Below, one piece after another: positions 10,379-20,694 of a stretch of DNA of 64,000 bases. The stretch's first letter is position 1; each line of letters opens with the position of its first letter. The translations under genes were made by a program, and so were the position numbers. The notes beneath the pieces were generated by a model. The model had not been told where the DNA came from, ran no database searches, and saw only the letters and a list, made by a program, of their open reading frames with translations. Origin of the DNA: Melieria omissa (Eukaryota; Arthropoda; Insecta; Diptera; Ulidiidae); contig OZ020269.1 in NCBI GenBank assembly GCA_963971225.1, positions 78,468,450-78,532,449 on the forward strand. The letters run 5' to 3'.

Positions 10379-11044
10379 GGCCAATTTTTAGTGCGAGTTT
10401 AAACGCTGTTCAAACGTAGATTGCTTGAACTTGATATAAATATAAACTCAGTTTAAACGACAAAGCAATTTTTCAGTGCTGGTTTAACTGGAGCAAATAT
10501 TTGTCATTTGAGTGTGGCAATGCTGGGAATATTTTTATCTAGATACAAATTTTCCTTTGTTTTCATTGTCATTCTTAAATAAGTTTGCGCTCAAATAATT
10601 TATTTCATCAAAAAATTCAAAATAAGCAAACGGAGCGCAAATTTTTTGTCTCTTGAAATCGAATGTCTTCTTGCACTTGTGAAAAAAATAAACAAGTGCT
10701 CGAGTGCAAGAAGACAAACCGCGTGAGTACTGAGGAAAACAAACCAAATGGAAAGAAATTGAGGACGATTTCAATTCAAAATTTGTTGATAAGTTCCGGT
10801 GCGCGGAAATATTGCGCACGAAGTTTAAAAATCTCAAAAAAAGTGCAAAAAAAAGAATTTCGACCAAAACAAAAAATAAATTAACTGTCAGAAGCTGTTG
10901 ACAGTTTAAACTTAGTTTAACCGTGCAGGGTTGGGCGTTTAAACTGAGTTTAAACTTCAGTCAAGTTTGACTGAAAAATTGAATTTTGCATTTAAACTGA
11001 GTTTAAACTAGAAACTGAGTTTAACTCGCACTGAAAAATTGGCC
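10379..11044. mobile_element. PIF/Harbinger-like element, copy A
   Basis: Inverted ends: GGCCAATTTTTAGTGCGAGT on the left and (inward) GGCCAATTTTTCAGTGCGAG on the right. TAT flanks both ends (10376-10378, 11045-11047), a possible 3-bp target duplication. The subterminal regions carry many copies of TTTAAACTGAGTTTAAAC. A Myb/SANT-like coding scrap (10737-10864) agrees with Harbinger elements, which encode such a protein beside the transposase. The superfamily call is tentative. Confidence 0.55.
10737..10864 (+). pseudogene. Myb/SANT-like DNA-binding domain remnant
   Basis: One frame reads KWKEIEDDFNSKF and, after a short gap, FKNLKKSAKKR. The pattern W-x-E-I-x3-FN ... L-x2-K(F)-x-NLKK resembles the Myb/SANT-like domains found in Harbinger-associated and zeste-like proteins. 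It is open for only about 43 codons, has no start codon and is bounded by stops. Family similarity is judged by eye. Confidence 0.4.
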
Positions 11045-11047
11045 TAT

Positions 11048-11596
11048 ATTGCTATTTTAACTGGAGCAAATTTTTTTAATTTGACTGTTGCAATACTGTA
11101 AATATTTGTATCTAGATAATAATTTTTCTTTGTTTTGTCATTCGTAAATAAATTCTTTGCGCTCAAAAAATATACTTCATCAATAAATGAGGACCGATGA
11201 GCTACAAAATATTATAAACAGAAGCTTTGCTCATGGGCAAGCGATCGTAAAAGTCCTTGTCGCCCAAATAAATGGAAGTGGTCCGGCCGCATTCTCAAAT
11301 TTTCTCATCACCGTAATGGCACATCAAACATTTCTGCATCGTCAGAATAACCACTTGCTATTTTTGATCGAATAATATTTATTTTATACCGAATTATATT
11401 TATTTTTGCGCTTTTCAAATCTCCAAAATAAATGAACTGTCAGACGCTGTTGACAGTTTAAACTTAGTTGAACAGTGCAGGGTTGGGCGTTTAAACTGAG
11501 TTTAAACTCCAGTCAAATATGACTGAAAAATTCGATTTTGTGTTTAAACTAAGTTTAAACCAGAAACTGAGTTAAAATCGCACTGAAAAATTGGCC
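11048..11596. mobile_element. PIF/Harbinger-like element, copy B, left end missing
   Basis: It starts directly after copy A. TTTAACTGGAGCAAAT and the following 100 bp match the interior of copy A, and it ends with the same subterminal GTTTAAAC motifs and the same terminus AAAAATTGGCC at 11596. About 110 bp of the left end are gone. The middle (11190-11380) differs from copy A and shows no recognisable protein. Confidence 0.55.
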
Positions 11597-12568
11597 CTTA
11601 GTGTTTAGTGTCCTCGCGATCACGTTGATTCGTTTTCCTCTATCGGTATTTACCTATTTGCTAGATGACCCAGTAAACTTCGTACCACCTTAAATTTAGT
11701 CGATTGTAACTTCATAACCGATTATTATGCGCCAATTAGCCAAGACACAGAACATAAACTTAATCAACCCATACACAGAGTCTATAGACTCTGCCGTTAT
11801 CTTAGAAATTTGAGCAATTTCCCAAAACTTCGTTTCAATAAAAATAAATTTAGGAATCAGCTGATACTCCTCATTGACAGAAAAAAAGATATTGCCACTC
11901 AGTTTTAATCGGAACACACACGCACACGGAAATTAAATCTTTTTACGACATATTTTCAATTAATTTTATTGAATTTACAAGCATCACTTGACTTAAAATA
12001 TTAATATATTTACAAAAATGGCATTCCATTTTGTGTATTTAGCAAAATCTGGTAATTTGTTCATTTTCCAATTCATTGAGAACAGAGGGGCAACGTTTTT
12101 CTGAGCAAAAGTATCAGACATACACAAAGAAACCAAATCATTACATGTTTATAAGTTTACAGGTATAATCTAAGTTTATGTTCTATGTCTTGGATAACCA
12201 TTTGTACAGAGGAGCGTAGCCAAGACGGCGTTTGCGGCGATCTGGGTTGTATGGGCGCTACTATGCCCACTTGTTCAATGCTCACCCTAATTATCGAAGG
12301 GCGACGAACACAACTATAAGATAAGTTCGTACTGTTCGTTCTATTGATGTGCGACTTAAAGTTACAAAATTATGCGAAGAATTAGGATCTCAAAAAAGTG
12401 CTACGCCTCTTGTCCAACGCCTATGCGGAATTGAATGTCGCGCAACTTATAATTCCGATGATGCCACAGCCCTTCTTTTAATGCTCAGGTTTAAGTTTTA
12501 ATAAATAAATATAAATATTTAATAAATAAATATAAATATTTAGGAATATGTATATTAAATGTATATTA
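11597..12568. other. No gene; one relic of a dispersed tandem repeat
   Basis: At about 12390-12425 the phrase GCTACGCCTCTTGTCCAACG matches the ~139-bp unit repeated at 38130-38500. Otherwise AT-rich and featureless. Confidence 0.45.
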
Positions 12569-12791
12569 TAATACAAAAAAAAGAAAAACAACAATTTTCA
12601 GCGGCTGTCCTCCCAACGGGAAATGGCAAACCCCTGAGAGTTAAATTACTTATGAAAAAGCTCGCCGTTCGAAATTGGCATACAACTGTAGATCCCTTCC
12701 AACCTTGTACAAATTTGCACGCACAACACGGATGGTTGCGGGAAGCAGGGCCTTATTCTCGTAATCGGGCTGTCGTGCCGGTCAATTATTA
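12569..12791 (+). repeat. SINE copy 2, 5'-truncated, interrupted at its 3' tail by a LINE
   Basis: It lacks the tRNA-like head and starts in the A-rich linker. The body is intact through GTAATCGGGCTGTCGTGCC. The 3' terminus TGCCGGTCAATTATTA was duplicated when the LINE inserted and reappears at 14285-14300. Confidence 0.8.
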
Positions 12792-14284
12792 CTTACTTAC
12801 TTAACTGGCCATAACAACCCGTTATCGGGTTACGGCCTGCCGCAAAACTTCTCTCCAGGCGCCTCTGCTTCGCGCGCGCCTTCTCCAGTTGGTCACACCA
12901 AGAGATACCAGGGCCTCTTCCACTTGGTCCTTCCACCGGAGACACGGCCTCCCTCTTCGCCGTCGACCTCCAACCATCGCATCGAATACCTTTTTCGCCG
13001 GAGCTTCATCGTCCATGCGGCAGACATGACCGAGCCAGCGTAGCCGCTGGATGTTAACTCGCTGCGCTACGTCCATGTCCTTATACAGCTCATACAGCTC
13101 GTTATTGGTTCGTATGCGATAGTCGTCACCAACCCGAACAGGGCCGAAGATTTTGCGAAGCACCTTCCTCTCGAACACTCCAAGGGCCGCTATGTCGTTT
13201 CGTGTCATTGTCCATGCTTCAGCGCCATAGAGGAGCACGGGCAAGATAAGCGTCCTATAGAGTGAAAGTTTTGTCGGTCGAGAGAGGTCTCTACTTCTCA
13301 ATTGCCTACCGAGACCATAGTAGCACCTGTTGGCAAGAGTTATCCTTCGCTTTATCTCCAGACTGACATCATTACTGCTGTTGATGGCGGTGCCAAGGTA
13401 GACGAATTCCTTGACAACTTCAAAAGCATACCTGTCGGCCTCGACATGAGACCCTAGCCGCTGCGAGTCCCTGCGTGTAGACAGCATATACTTCGTCTTG
13501 CCCTCATTTACCACCAGACCCATTTTGGCAGATTCTCTTTCGATAGCCGCAAAGGCAGCGGTGACATCTCGCTTGTTACGTCCGATGACATCAATATCAT
13601 CAGCGTAAGCAAGGAGCTGGACACTTTTGTTGAAAATTGTGCCATTACGATGTACACCGGCCTTGCGCAGAACACTCTCCATGGTGAAGTTGAAGAGGTC
13701 GCAGGACAAAGGATCGCCCTGTCTGAAACCTCGAACGGTATCAAAGGGGTCGGAGAGGTCACTTCCAACCTTGACGGAGCTGCGCGTATTGCTCAACGTC
13801 GCTCTGCAAAGTCTAACGAGCTTTGCAGGGATACCAAGTTCAGACAATGCGGCATATAGGCGATCCCTTATCGGGCTATCGAATGCTGCCTTGTAATCGA
13901 TGAAGAGATGGTGTGTATCGATTTGGTTCTCATGGGTCTTCTCCAGGATTTGGCGTAGAGTGAATATCTGGTCGATGGTGGACTTACCAGGTCTAAAGCC
14001 GCACTGATAAGGTCCAATCAGCGCCTTGGCGAGTGGCTTTAGTCTTTCACATAATACGCTCGTCAGGACCTTGTATGCAATGGGAAGTAGGCTGATACCC
14101 CTGTAGTTGGCGCATATTGTTGGGTCGCCTTTCTTCAGCACAGGACAAAGGGCACTGAGGTTCCAATCGTTGGGCATTCGTTCCTCCAGCCATATTTTGC
14201 AAATGAGCTGATGCATGCACCCAATCAGCTCACCGCCGCCGGCCTTGAACAATTCAGCTGGTAGCCCATCCGGCCCTGCAGCTT
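12792..14284 (-). mobile_element. 5'-truncated non-LTR retrotransposon (LINE)
   Basis: Flanked by a perfect 16-bp duplication TGCCGGTCAATTATTA at 12776-12791 and 14285-14300, the signature of target-primed reverse transcription. On the minus strand its 3' end is GGCCAGTTAAG followed by TAAG repeats. A simple-repeat tail rather than poly(A) is typical of RTE-related LINEs. The 5' end is lost: only the reverse transcriptase part of the second ORF remains. Confidence 0.9.
12822..14284 (-). pseudogene. LINE reverse transcriptase, C-terminal ~487 residues, frame open
   Basis: RNA-dependent DNA polymerase that copies LINE RNA at nicked chromosomal DNA. Motifs in order: KAAGPDGLPAEL, YRGISLLPIAYKVL, QCGFRPGKSTIDQ, the Asp-bearing motif A in HHLFIDYKAAFD, motif B GFRQGDPLSC, the catalytic YADDIDV, the thumb-like EFVYLGTAINSS, and a C-terminal WLGHVCRMDD ... 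RRGRPCLRW region. The first codons of the open frame (14285-14294) come from the target duplication, so there is no native start. The endonuclease domain is missing. The frame has no stop or frameshift over about 490 codons, so the insertion is probably young. Closest clade by eye: RTE-related; unproven. Confidence 0.9.
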
Positions 14285-14300
14285 TGCCGGTCAATTATTA

Positions 14301-15165
14301 TTGTTTTTATTATGTAACCAATGTTCGGACCTGAGAAATGCTAAATCGCAGTGAGAACTGAACTGCAAAAAAGCGTAGCAAAAAATTGACGGGTTTGCAA
14401 AAAGCCGAAAAAGCCTTTACTCCTTTTAAATCACACAAATTTGAAAGGCTCTACAACCGTAAGTCGGTTTTGGCTGACTTAAAAAAAGTGCGTAACTGAT
14501 TCTGTTTCGTACTAGCTGATGCCAGTCAGAAATTCCAAGCGTTCACAGCATCTCTGGCAACTAATTACTTTAACGGAGATGTGGCCGCTTATTTTTGCGT
14601 AATCCACCGATGGGTATGGTTACGCGAAGAGGACCGAATATCTTCCGAAAAATCTTTCTCTCGAACGTCCGCGAAGCACATCCATCGGCGGTGGTTGCAA
14701 GTGTCCAATATTCTCCTATGCAAACGGATGGGCTTGATAGCACTTCATTAATACCTGAAATTTGTAGATTTTTTCTAAAGTAACAATCGATTAAAGCGTC
14801 TAATAATAATAATTTCAGAAACGGAAAAAGTCATATGAAGTCATGCAGCTTGATTGATGTTATTCATTCAGTCTTTCACTAAACCAGATGGACTTGTGCT
14901 TTATTGCGTTCAGTACACGTATTACTCAAAAGAATGAATAACAAACAGTTTTATTAACTTAATAAAGTATTTTAGCCATATCTCTTAGGCTCATTTTTCG
15001 AGTTAAAATTTCCAGATTTCCGGTAGACTGTACAGCAATATCTACAACAAAGATTGTTACAATATTTACTATTTGACTAATCCAAAAAGAAATGAAAAAC
15101 TATTGGTAATTATCGCTCCTAAAGTATTTTTATCCTTTCGAGTCGCTTTAACTGAAGTTTGTACC
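14301..15165. other. No gene; small LINE relic
   Basis: At 14628-14700 (minus) the sequence resembles the LINE segment encoding FERKVLRKIFGPVRVG: GACCGAATATCTTCCG and TTTCTCTCGAACG match 13140-13190. A diverged LINE scrap. No other feature is recognised. Confidence 0.45.
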
Positions 15166-15893
15166 TTACACTGGCGGATAACTGGCAGCGGTTGCAATGC
15201 CGCATTGAATGCTCAACAAGAATCACACGAAACTGGGTGGACGGAAATTTGTAGAAATTTAAAGCTACGTCAATCTGATTTACCAGCACCGGGTGTACCT
15301 TGGTTCTTCACCTCGGTGACGGCACCTCTTTGGCCCCAGTCTACTGTTTGCGGCAGCTTTAAGTAAGCAGGTGCTATGAAGTTAGCACCCCCGGCGACTA
15401 ATGCTTTGCTGTTGAGTAACACGGGCACAGATGTGAGGCGTCTTTTAACTTTCTAACTTCTACATTTTACTGTTTGATCGAACCTTGCGGTATAGTTGTA
15501 ACCATTCATTAGTTCTGAGAACTCCTGCTCCAGCATGTCGGCATATTCGTTGACAGCCAGTTCGAATGATACTTCGCCTGTGACGTACAGCTTATTGTGC
15601 TTGGCGATGTACATTTTGTTGTCCCAGTATATTTTGAAACGGAACTGTTCTGCTGCGGCTCAGACCTTGTTATGTTGCAACTTTTGGACACAAATCTCAT
15701 CCGCAATTAGTAAACATATTTTCCATATGTATATTTCTTAGCTACTACTAGGTAAATCTAGTTAAACCTACTAAAGCCACATAAAGCGATGAATTACAAT
15801 TTAGTCAGCAAAAACAATCACCTTGAACGTTTTCCACTCTTCTGTCAGAACATTATTGTAAGAAAATGCATCAGCTAAAGCTATTAAAACCAT
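15166..15893 (-). pseudogene. Cathepsin L-like pseudogene (paralogue of 6912-8138)
   Basis: Four exon remnants match the intact gene in order and phase. Exon 1 is 15893-15822 (MVLIALADAFSYNN ... EEWKTFK). Exon 2 is about 15687-15486 ([31 protein letters not shown]). Exon 3 is about 15415-15297 (LPQTVDWGQRGAVTEVKNQG). Exon 4 runs from about 15231. Exon 2 has an in-frame TGA after NKV. Exon 4 reads QVSCDSC and then TGA, where the active gene has the Trp codon TGG. After that the sequence jumps directly to [13 protein letters not shown] and a TAA stop. About 530 bp, nearly the whole catalytic domain with the His and Asn, are deleted. The signal peptide is shortened. It cannot encode a protease. 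Confidence 0.92.
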
Positions 15894-16096
15894 TCGTTTT
15901 CTGTCTGGTGCCTAAATGGAGCGAACGCGACTTGGTTTCAGAAAAGCAAAAAGGTTAATGAGAACGCAAAGCGACGCCAAATCAGCAAAGTCCCCGCTAC
16001 ACGATATCGCAATAGTAAAACCATGCGATAAGGCTGCACTGCGAAAGATAAATACATGCACATAAGTATAGCACTCGTACCTACATATACAATATA
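15894..16096. other. Upstream region of the pseudogene
   Basis: About 200 bp between the pseudogene start and the mariner. No clear TATA box was recognised. Confidence 0.35.
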
Positions 16097-16271
16097 CATT
16101 GTGACCGAAAAGTTTCCGGAAATTCTCATTTAAAATTCGCGCGCTGTATATTTTTCGATATTTTAAGTTTCTGTAGGTTGGTAGCACTGTCCTTAATTAC
16201 TATGCCAAAAATGAGCGCGATCTGTCAGACAGTTTGTTTACGGCAGCTGTTGAAACCAGTTCACCTCAGTA

Positions 16272-16988
16272 GTGCGTTGCGATTTTGTTGAGAATTTTCT
16301 TCAAAATGATTACCGTGAACAGGTCTCTTTGGACGTGCTTGATCGTGCCAATTCCGATCCAACTTTTATGGAACGCATCATAACTGGTGACGAGACATGG
16401 GTCTACGAGTACGACATGCAAACAAGCCAACAATCATCGGAATGGAGAGGATAAGACGAGCCGAAACCGAAAAAACCACGCCAAAGTCGCTCGAAAATCA
16501 AGGTAATGCTGATTGTTTTCTTCGATATTCGTGGTGTGGTGCATCATGAATTCGTCCCTGAAGGACAAACAGTCGGTAAAGACTATTATTTGACTGTTTT
16601 AAGACGTTTGCGTGAAAATATCCGCCGTAAACGGCCTCAATTGTGGAAGGATAATTCATGGATTTTTCATGACGATAATGCTCCCTCGCACCGAGCCAAC
16701 ATTATCAACGATTTTAAGGCCAAACATTCAATAAATACCATCGAAAAGCCACCGTATTCACCTGATCTTGCACCGTGTGACTTTTTCCTGTTTCCCAAAC
16801 TCAAATTACCACTCAGAGGAACGCGTTTTGAATCCATAGAAGACGTAAAACAGAATTCGCAGAGCGAACTCAAAGCGGAAAGTGCCAATAAAAAATGTTT
16901 TGATGATTGGAAGAAATGTTGGCATATGTGTATCGCTTCTAATGGAGCATATTTTGAAGGAGATAAAATAAATATTGATGAAGATTAA
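16272..16988 (+). pseudogene. Mariner transposase, N-terminally deleted, one in-frame stop
   Basis: Two blocks in the same frame (16272-16454 and 16506-16988) are separated by a TAA after QQSSEWRG. The first catalytic Asp is in ITGDETWVYEYD and the second in FHDDNAPSH. The third is in YSPDLAPCDFFLFPKLK at exactly 34 residues spacing, so the D,D34D triad is complete. It ends AYFEGDKINIDED. About 100 N-terminal residues, including most of the DNA-binding domain, are missing. Non-functional because of the stop and deletion. Confidence 0.9.
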
Positions 16989-17224
16989 GAATTTTGGGTT
17001 TTATTTAAAATTTCAAATTACCACTCAGAGGAACGCGTTTTGAATCCATAGAAGATGTAAAACAGAATTCGCAGAGCGAACTCAAAGCGGAAAGTGCCAA
17101 TAAAAAATGTTTTGATGATTGGAAGAAACGTTGGCATATGTGTATCGCTTCTAATGGAGCATATTTTGAAGGAGATAAAATAAATATTGATGAAGATTAA
17201 GAATTTTGGGTTTTATTTAAAATT
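16801..17224 (+). repeat. 212-bp tandem duplication inside the mariner
   Basis: TCAAATTACCACTCAGAGG starts at 16801 and again at 17013. The two units differ at only a few positions (for example GAAGACG/GAAGATG and GAAATG/GAAACG), so the duplication is recent relative to the element. Confidence 0.9.
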
Positions 17225-17263
17225 TCCGGAAACTTTTCGGTCACAAGGTAGCTATACGAGTAT

Positions 17264-17394
17264 CAGTGGCGCACACAGGATTTCATTTTGGGGGTTTTGC
17301 GTATAACGTTTGAGCGAATGCCATTCGAAACCATGTATTGTATACAGCAACTTGTGGGGTTGGGAGGCTTTGCTCCCCCAAAACTCCCCCTGTG
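17264..17394. mobile_element. hAT-type MITE (CAGTGGCGCACAC family), 131 bp
   Basis: Starts CAGTGGCGCACACAGG. Perfect 8-bp flanking repeat ACGAGTAT at 17256-17263 and 17395-17402. The right terminus ends CCCCCTGTG, so the TIR there is shortened. Same family as 3759-4467. Confidence 0.82.
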
Positions 17395-17402
17395 ACGAGT
17401 AT

Positions 17403-18147
17403 GTATGTATACCTATGGACAAAAAAAAAACAAATTTGTAGATTTAAGTGTAAAGCCCCCAGATGCGAGTATCGACGGAAGAACGAACGCCTTCAAGCTT
17501 TTGTGAAAATAAAATCGATAAACCGTCGAGTAGACCCTCTTAACCCTTAAACACCAAATGCTGTCTCTTTTAGTGGGTTCGGGTATTTCTCGAAGTCTTA
17601 TCAACCTGTAATGAGTTTCAGGTTTGCATCACATTAAATGCATCACAGCAATTACATTTTACCACATTTTCATTTTGATTTTTTTCACCCGACATTTGAT
17701 CGCTAACCATATTGCTAATACTTGTTACAGTGGGATTTTTAACGAATTGTTTCTAAGTTAGAAAATACAAAAAATTCTTGGACAAAAACATACATAAAAT
17801 AAAGCTTAATTATTTATTACAAAAATGATTTAAGGATTAAAGGTTGTTTGGTACTGTACTGTGATTATTTAAAAATAATCAATCGGCAGCGGTAACCGCA
17901 CATATTGGTACATTTGGGCCAAAAGTAAACCTTTTAATTTCACTTTGTGTAATTTGCGCATTTCTTTTTACAAAATGTGTAAGCAAAAAAGACCAAATTT
18001 TTCAAAACAATTGATAAAATGTCAATTTGTGTTTGTGTTCAAAAACAATTTGCTGAAAACAAAAAATGTTTTTTTGCTCCCATTTTGGGCCTTTTTTAAG
18101 AAAATTTTGGTAGACACCATTTTAGTTGAGTGGCAACCGTGGTTGTG
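17403..18147. other. No gene seen
   Basis: AT-rich sequence with no coding character or terminal repeats recognised. Confidence 0.45.
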
Positions 18148-18213
18148 AGTAAGAGCTGAGAGCTGTTGAAAGAGCTGAGAGCTGTTGGAAGAGCTGAGAG
18201 CTATTGAAAGAGC
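18148..18213 (+). repeat. Minisatellite, ~23-bp unit
   Basis: About three units of AGAGCTGAGAGCTGTTGAA with small variations, plus a partial unit. Confidence 0.75.
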
Positions 18214-18278
18214 TTACTTTCGTTGTTAAACGTGCGACACATAACGGCTCACAAAGCGCTCTGTTGTAAAGTAATAAC

Positions 18279-18450
18279 TAGGGATCGGAATTATATGCAA
18301 GTGCATATTTTTTTTGGAGCTTCGGATTTGAACGGGACCAAGACAGAAACTATTTTTATTGAAAAAGATGAAGAATGACCTAACATATGCACTGCAAATT
18401 TGCATATGTTTGCATATTTTTTGCATATTTTGGCATATTTTTGCATGTTT
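18279..18450 (+). repeat. TATGCA-rich dispersed repeat, copy 1
   Basis: Begins CTAGGGATCGGAATTATATG. It contains TTCGGATTTGAACGGGACCA and many TTTGCATAT motifs. A second copy at 32914-33065 has the same start and the same GGGACCAAGACA block in opposite internal orientation. Possibly an old hAT-like MITE; ends not resolved. Confidence 0.55.
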
Positions 18451-18964
18451 CAATTTAGACAAGCCCAGACTTTTGTTATTCCGAGAATGATGTTCTTATG
18501 GTCATTATTGAGGGTGTTGTAGTTTGGCTCACTAAGATATTTTTTGGGCAATTGGCGAGTACAGAATACAAGAATAATGAACGTTTTCGTACTCCAAGAT
18601 CTGGTGTACGGCATAGGCATGGCATGGCTGACCGTAGAAAACTTGGAGCAAATTTTAGTTATCTACTGTAGGCAGCCGCCGTGGCTCAGTTGGTTAGTGC
18701 GTTGGACCGCGAGTCGAAGGCAGCGACCCAGGTTCAAATACTGCCAGTAACAGGGGCGTAGCCAGAACTTGGTCATGGGAGGGGTTTTAAAAAAATTGTT
18801 TGCCTATTTAGATTACATGTTTTTTAAAGTACACTGCACCTTAAAAAAAAGCCAATATTAGGTTTTTCCTTAAAGTTGGTAAAACTTTAACAAAAACATT
18901 TCAATTGATGAACCAAGTTTATGGTGATGATCATTTGAGGAGTTTACTTACAAAAAGGCTTATA

Positions 18965-19534
18965 CACCTAAGTCTGTTTTTACACGGTCTTTTTTTACAC
19001 GGTTTTGATATAACACGGTTTGAAAATTGAATATTTTTAATTTTTTTACACGATTTTATTCCATTTAGCACGATTTGAAATTTTATGTACTTAAATTTTT
19101 TTTGTCAAATTTAATTTTTGCGAAGTATGTTCATATCACAAAAAAGTATTTATGAAAGAAAAAAGTCTGAAACCATCGATAGTATCGATAGTGCTATCGA
19201 TAGTTTGCGAACACTAGCTTAAAGATTTAAGTGAATTCCCTTTTAGCGCGTACAAGCAATTTTTACTGGTCAAAGCAAATGTGAATAGCACTAATTTAGG
19301 GGAATTCCCTTTATGTACATACAATAAAATTTACTGGTCAGAGCAATTGAAACGTGTTAATATTTTGTGAACTGTCAATGCAATAAGACGTGTTTGGTAA
19401 AGAAATTTTAATAGGTTTTAGAGATTAGGAACAAATCACCCATTTTTGTATACGATCAATGTCTTTTTTTACACGGTTTTTTTTTACACGGCTTCTTCTG
19501 GAACCAATCTACCGTGTAAAAACAGACTTAGGTG
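18965..19534. mobile_element. TA-target MITE in the left palindrome arm
   Basis: A perfect 24-bp inverted repeat, outer end CACCTAAGTCTGTTTTTACA, at 18965-18988 and 19511-19534, flanked by TA. Subterminal tandem motifs TTTTTACACGG occur at both ends. The right palindrome arm (about 22148-22158) preserves the uninterrupted target GGATATAAGCC, a natural empty site. Probably Tc1/mariner- or pogo-type by target and layout. Confidence 0.88.
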
Positions 19535-20012
19535 TATCCACTTTTGAGATTTTTTCGGTTTTTCGCTCTAATCTATTCTTTGCCATGAGATGTATGTACC
19601 TATGGATCAGTTTCCTACCAAAGTTGTTTTTATCCTATATTTAAAGCATGCCAAACATTGAGTTTGCCACCAAAAGAGCACATATCCAGTCTCTATCTTG
19701 TCTTGTCTTTAATAGAAAATTTTACACCAAAACGGCATATATCCATATAAAACCTATTCCATTAAAATATCTTTTTTTTCAAAAGGGCACATATCCACAA
19801 TGAGTTTCCTGCCGAATTTTTTTTGTGTAGTTTAGTACATTATCGCTTGAGAGCAGAATTTGCCAAGGACGTGATTTACATTGTCTAACTCTTCCCCTCA
19901 ACAGGTGACGCCACCGTGAGGTCCTTGTGCACTCTGATTGGTCATTGTGCGCCATCTTAGCCTTCACACTGTCACCAATGTTTATATACGGAAACCGCCA
20001 CTATTAACATAT

Positions 20013-20458
20013 TGTTACGAATACTACGTCTAGTGGGCTGTTACGTATCACTGGATTGTGCAATTTGAAAATGAAACAACTTTAATTATTCCAACGCAGC
20101 CAATTAAAAACCAACAGTCACTTTATTATTCACAGTTTTACACTTTACTGTTCGTACACTTAAGTATTTGCTTAATTACTCCGTTGGCAACTTCACTTGT
20201 CAAAACCAGACTCACTCGCTGCGCCGCATCCGGCTGCCTTTTATACCTGTCAGGCCATCGCGCAGATCGTTCCCGCACATTCCGGAGTGGACTTAAAGTT
20301 TCCATCATTGCCAGGTTGGACTAAAAGTTATTATCGCGGCCGTCGTTGCCAGATTGGACTAAAAGTTACCATCGCGGCCGTCGTTGCCAGATTGGATTAT
20401 AGCACGGCACGTAGCGGCAGGGTTGCTTTGCACAGCGACAGACTGTCTTATCGTTACA
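20013..20458 (-). mobile_element. Gypsy-type solo LTR
   Basis: On the minus strand it begins TGTAACGATAAG and ends TATTCGTAACA, flanked by ATAT (20009-20012, 20459-20462). It contains TATAAAA (about 20245-20239), a downstream CAGCGAGTGAGTC start-like region, and AATAAAG as poly(A) signal. It has two near-identical copies of a ~45-bp unit with AACTTTTAGTCCAA. No internal retrotransposon sequence is present, so it is a solo LTR. Its U5 end is part of the left palindrome arm. Confidence 0.78.
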
Positions 20459-20576
20459 ATATGTTAATATTTTTCTTTTCATCGGTTTTATAAAGACAGT
20501 TTTCATTTTTTGAGCTAAGTTGGTAAGCAAAAACATAAAGTGGACTGTGCTTAAGAGATTTTTGGTTCAAATGCGG

Positions 20577-20694
20577 AATAATAAAGTGACTGTTGGTTTT
20601 TAATTGGCTGCGTTGGAATAATTAAAGTTGTTTCATTTTCAAATTGCACAATCCAGTGATACGTAACAGCCCACTAGACGTCGTATTCGTAACA
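20577..20694 (+). mobile_element. LTR U5 fragment in the right palindrome arm
   Basis: Mirror copy of the last ~118 bp of the solo LTR, from AATAATAAAGTGACTG to CGTATTCGTAACA, followed by ATAT. The U3 part is absent, which marks the inner breakpoint of the palindrome. Confidence 0.8.

Larger units (their letters stand above)
16097..17248 (+). mobile_element. Mariner element with internal tandem duplication
   Basis: Inverted ends CATTGTGACCGAAAAGTTTC (left) and CCTTGTGACCGAAAAGTTTC (right, inward), flanked by TA at 16095-16096 and 17249-17250. It is 1,152 bp. The transposase lacks its N-terminal part. The 3' end of the coding region plus 3' UTR is tandemly duplicated (period 212 bp, 16801-17012 and 17013-17224). 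Confidence 0.9.

Noticed and set aside
10379..11596. One single large Harbinger element
   Set aside because: The right terminus occurs twice and interior sequence is repeated, so it is two adjacent copies, the second lacking its left end.
16097..17248. Active mariner
   Set aside because: The catalytic triad is complete, but there is an in-frame stop and the N-terminal DNA-binding part is missing.
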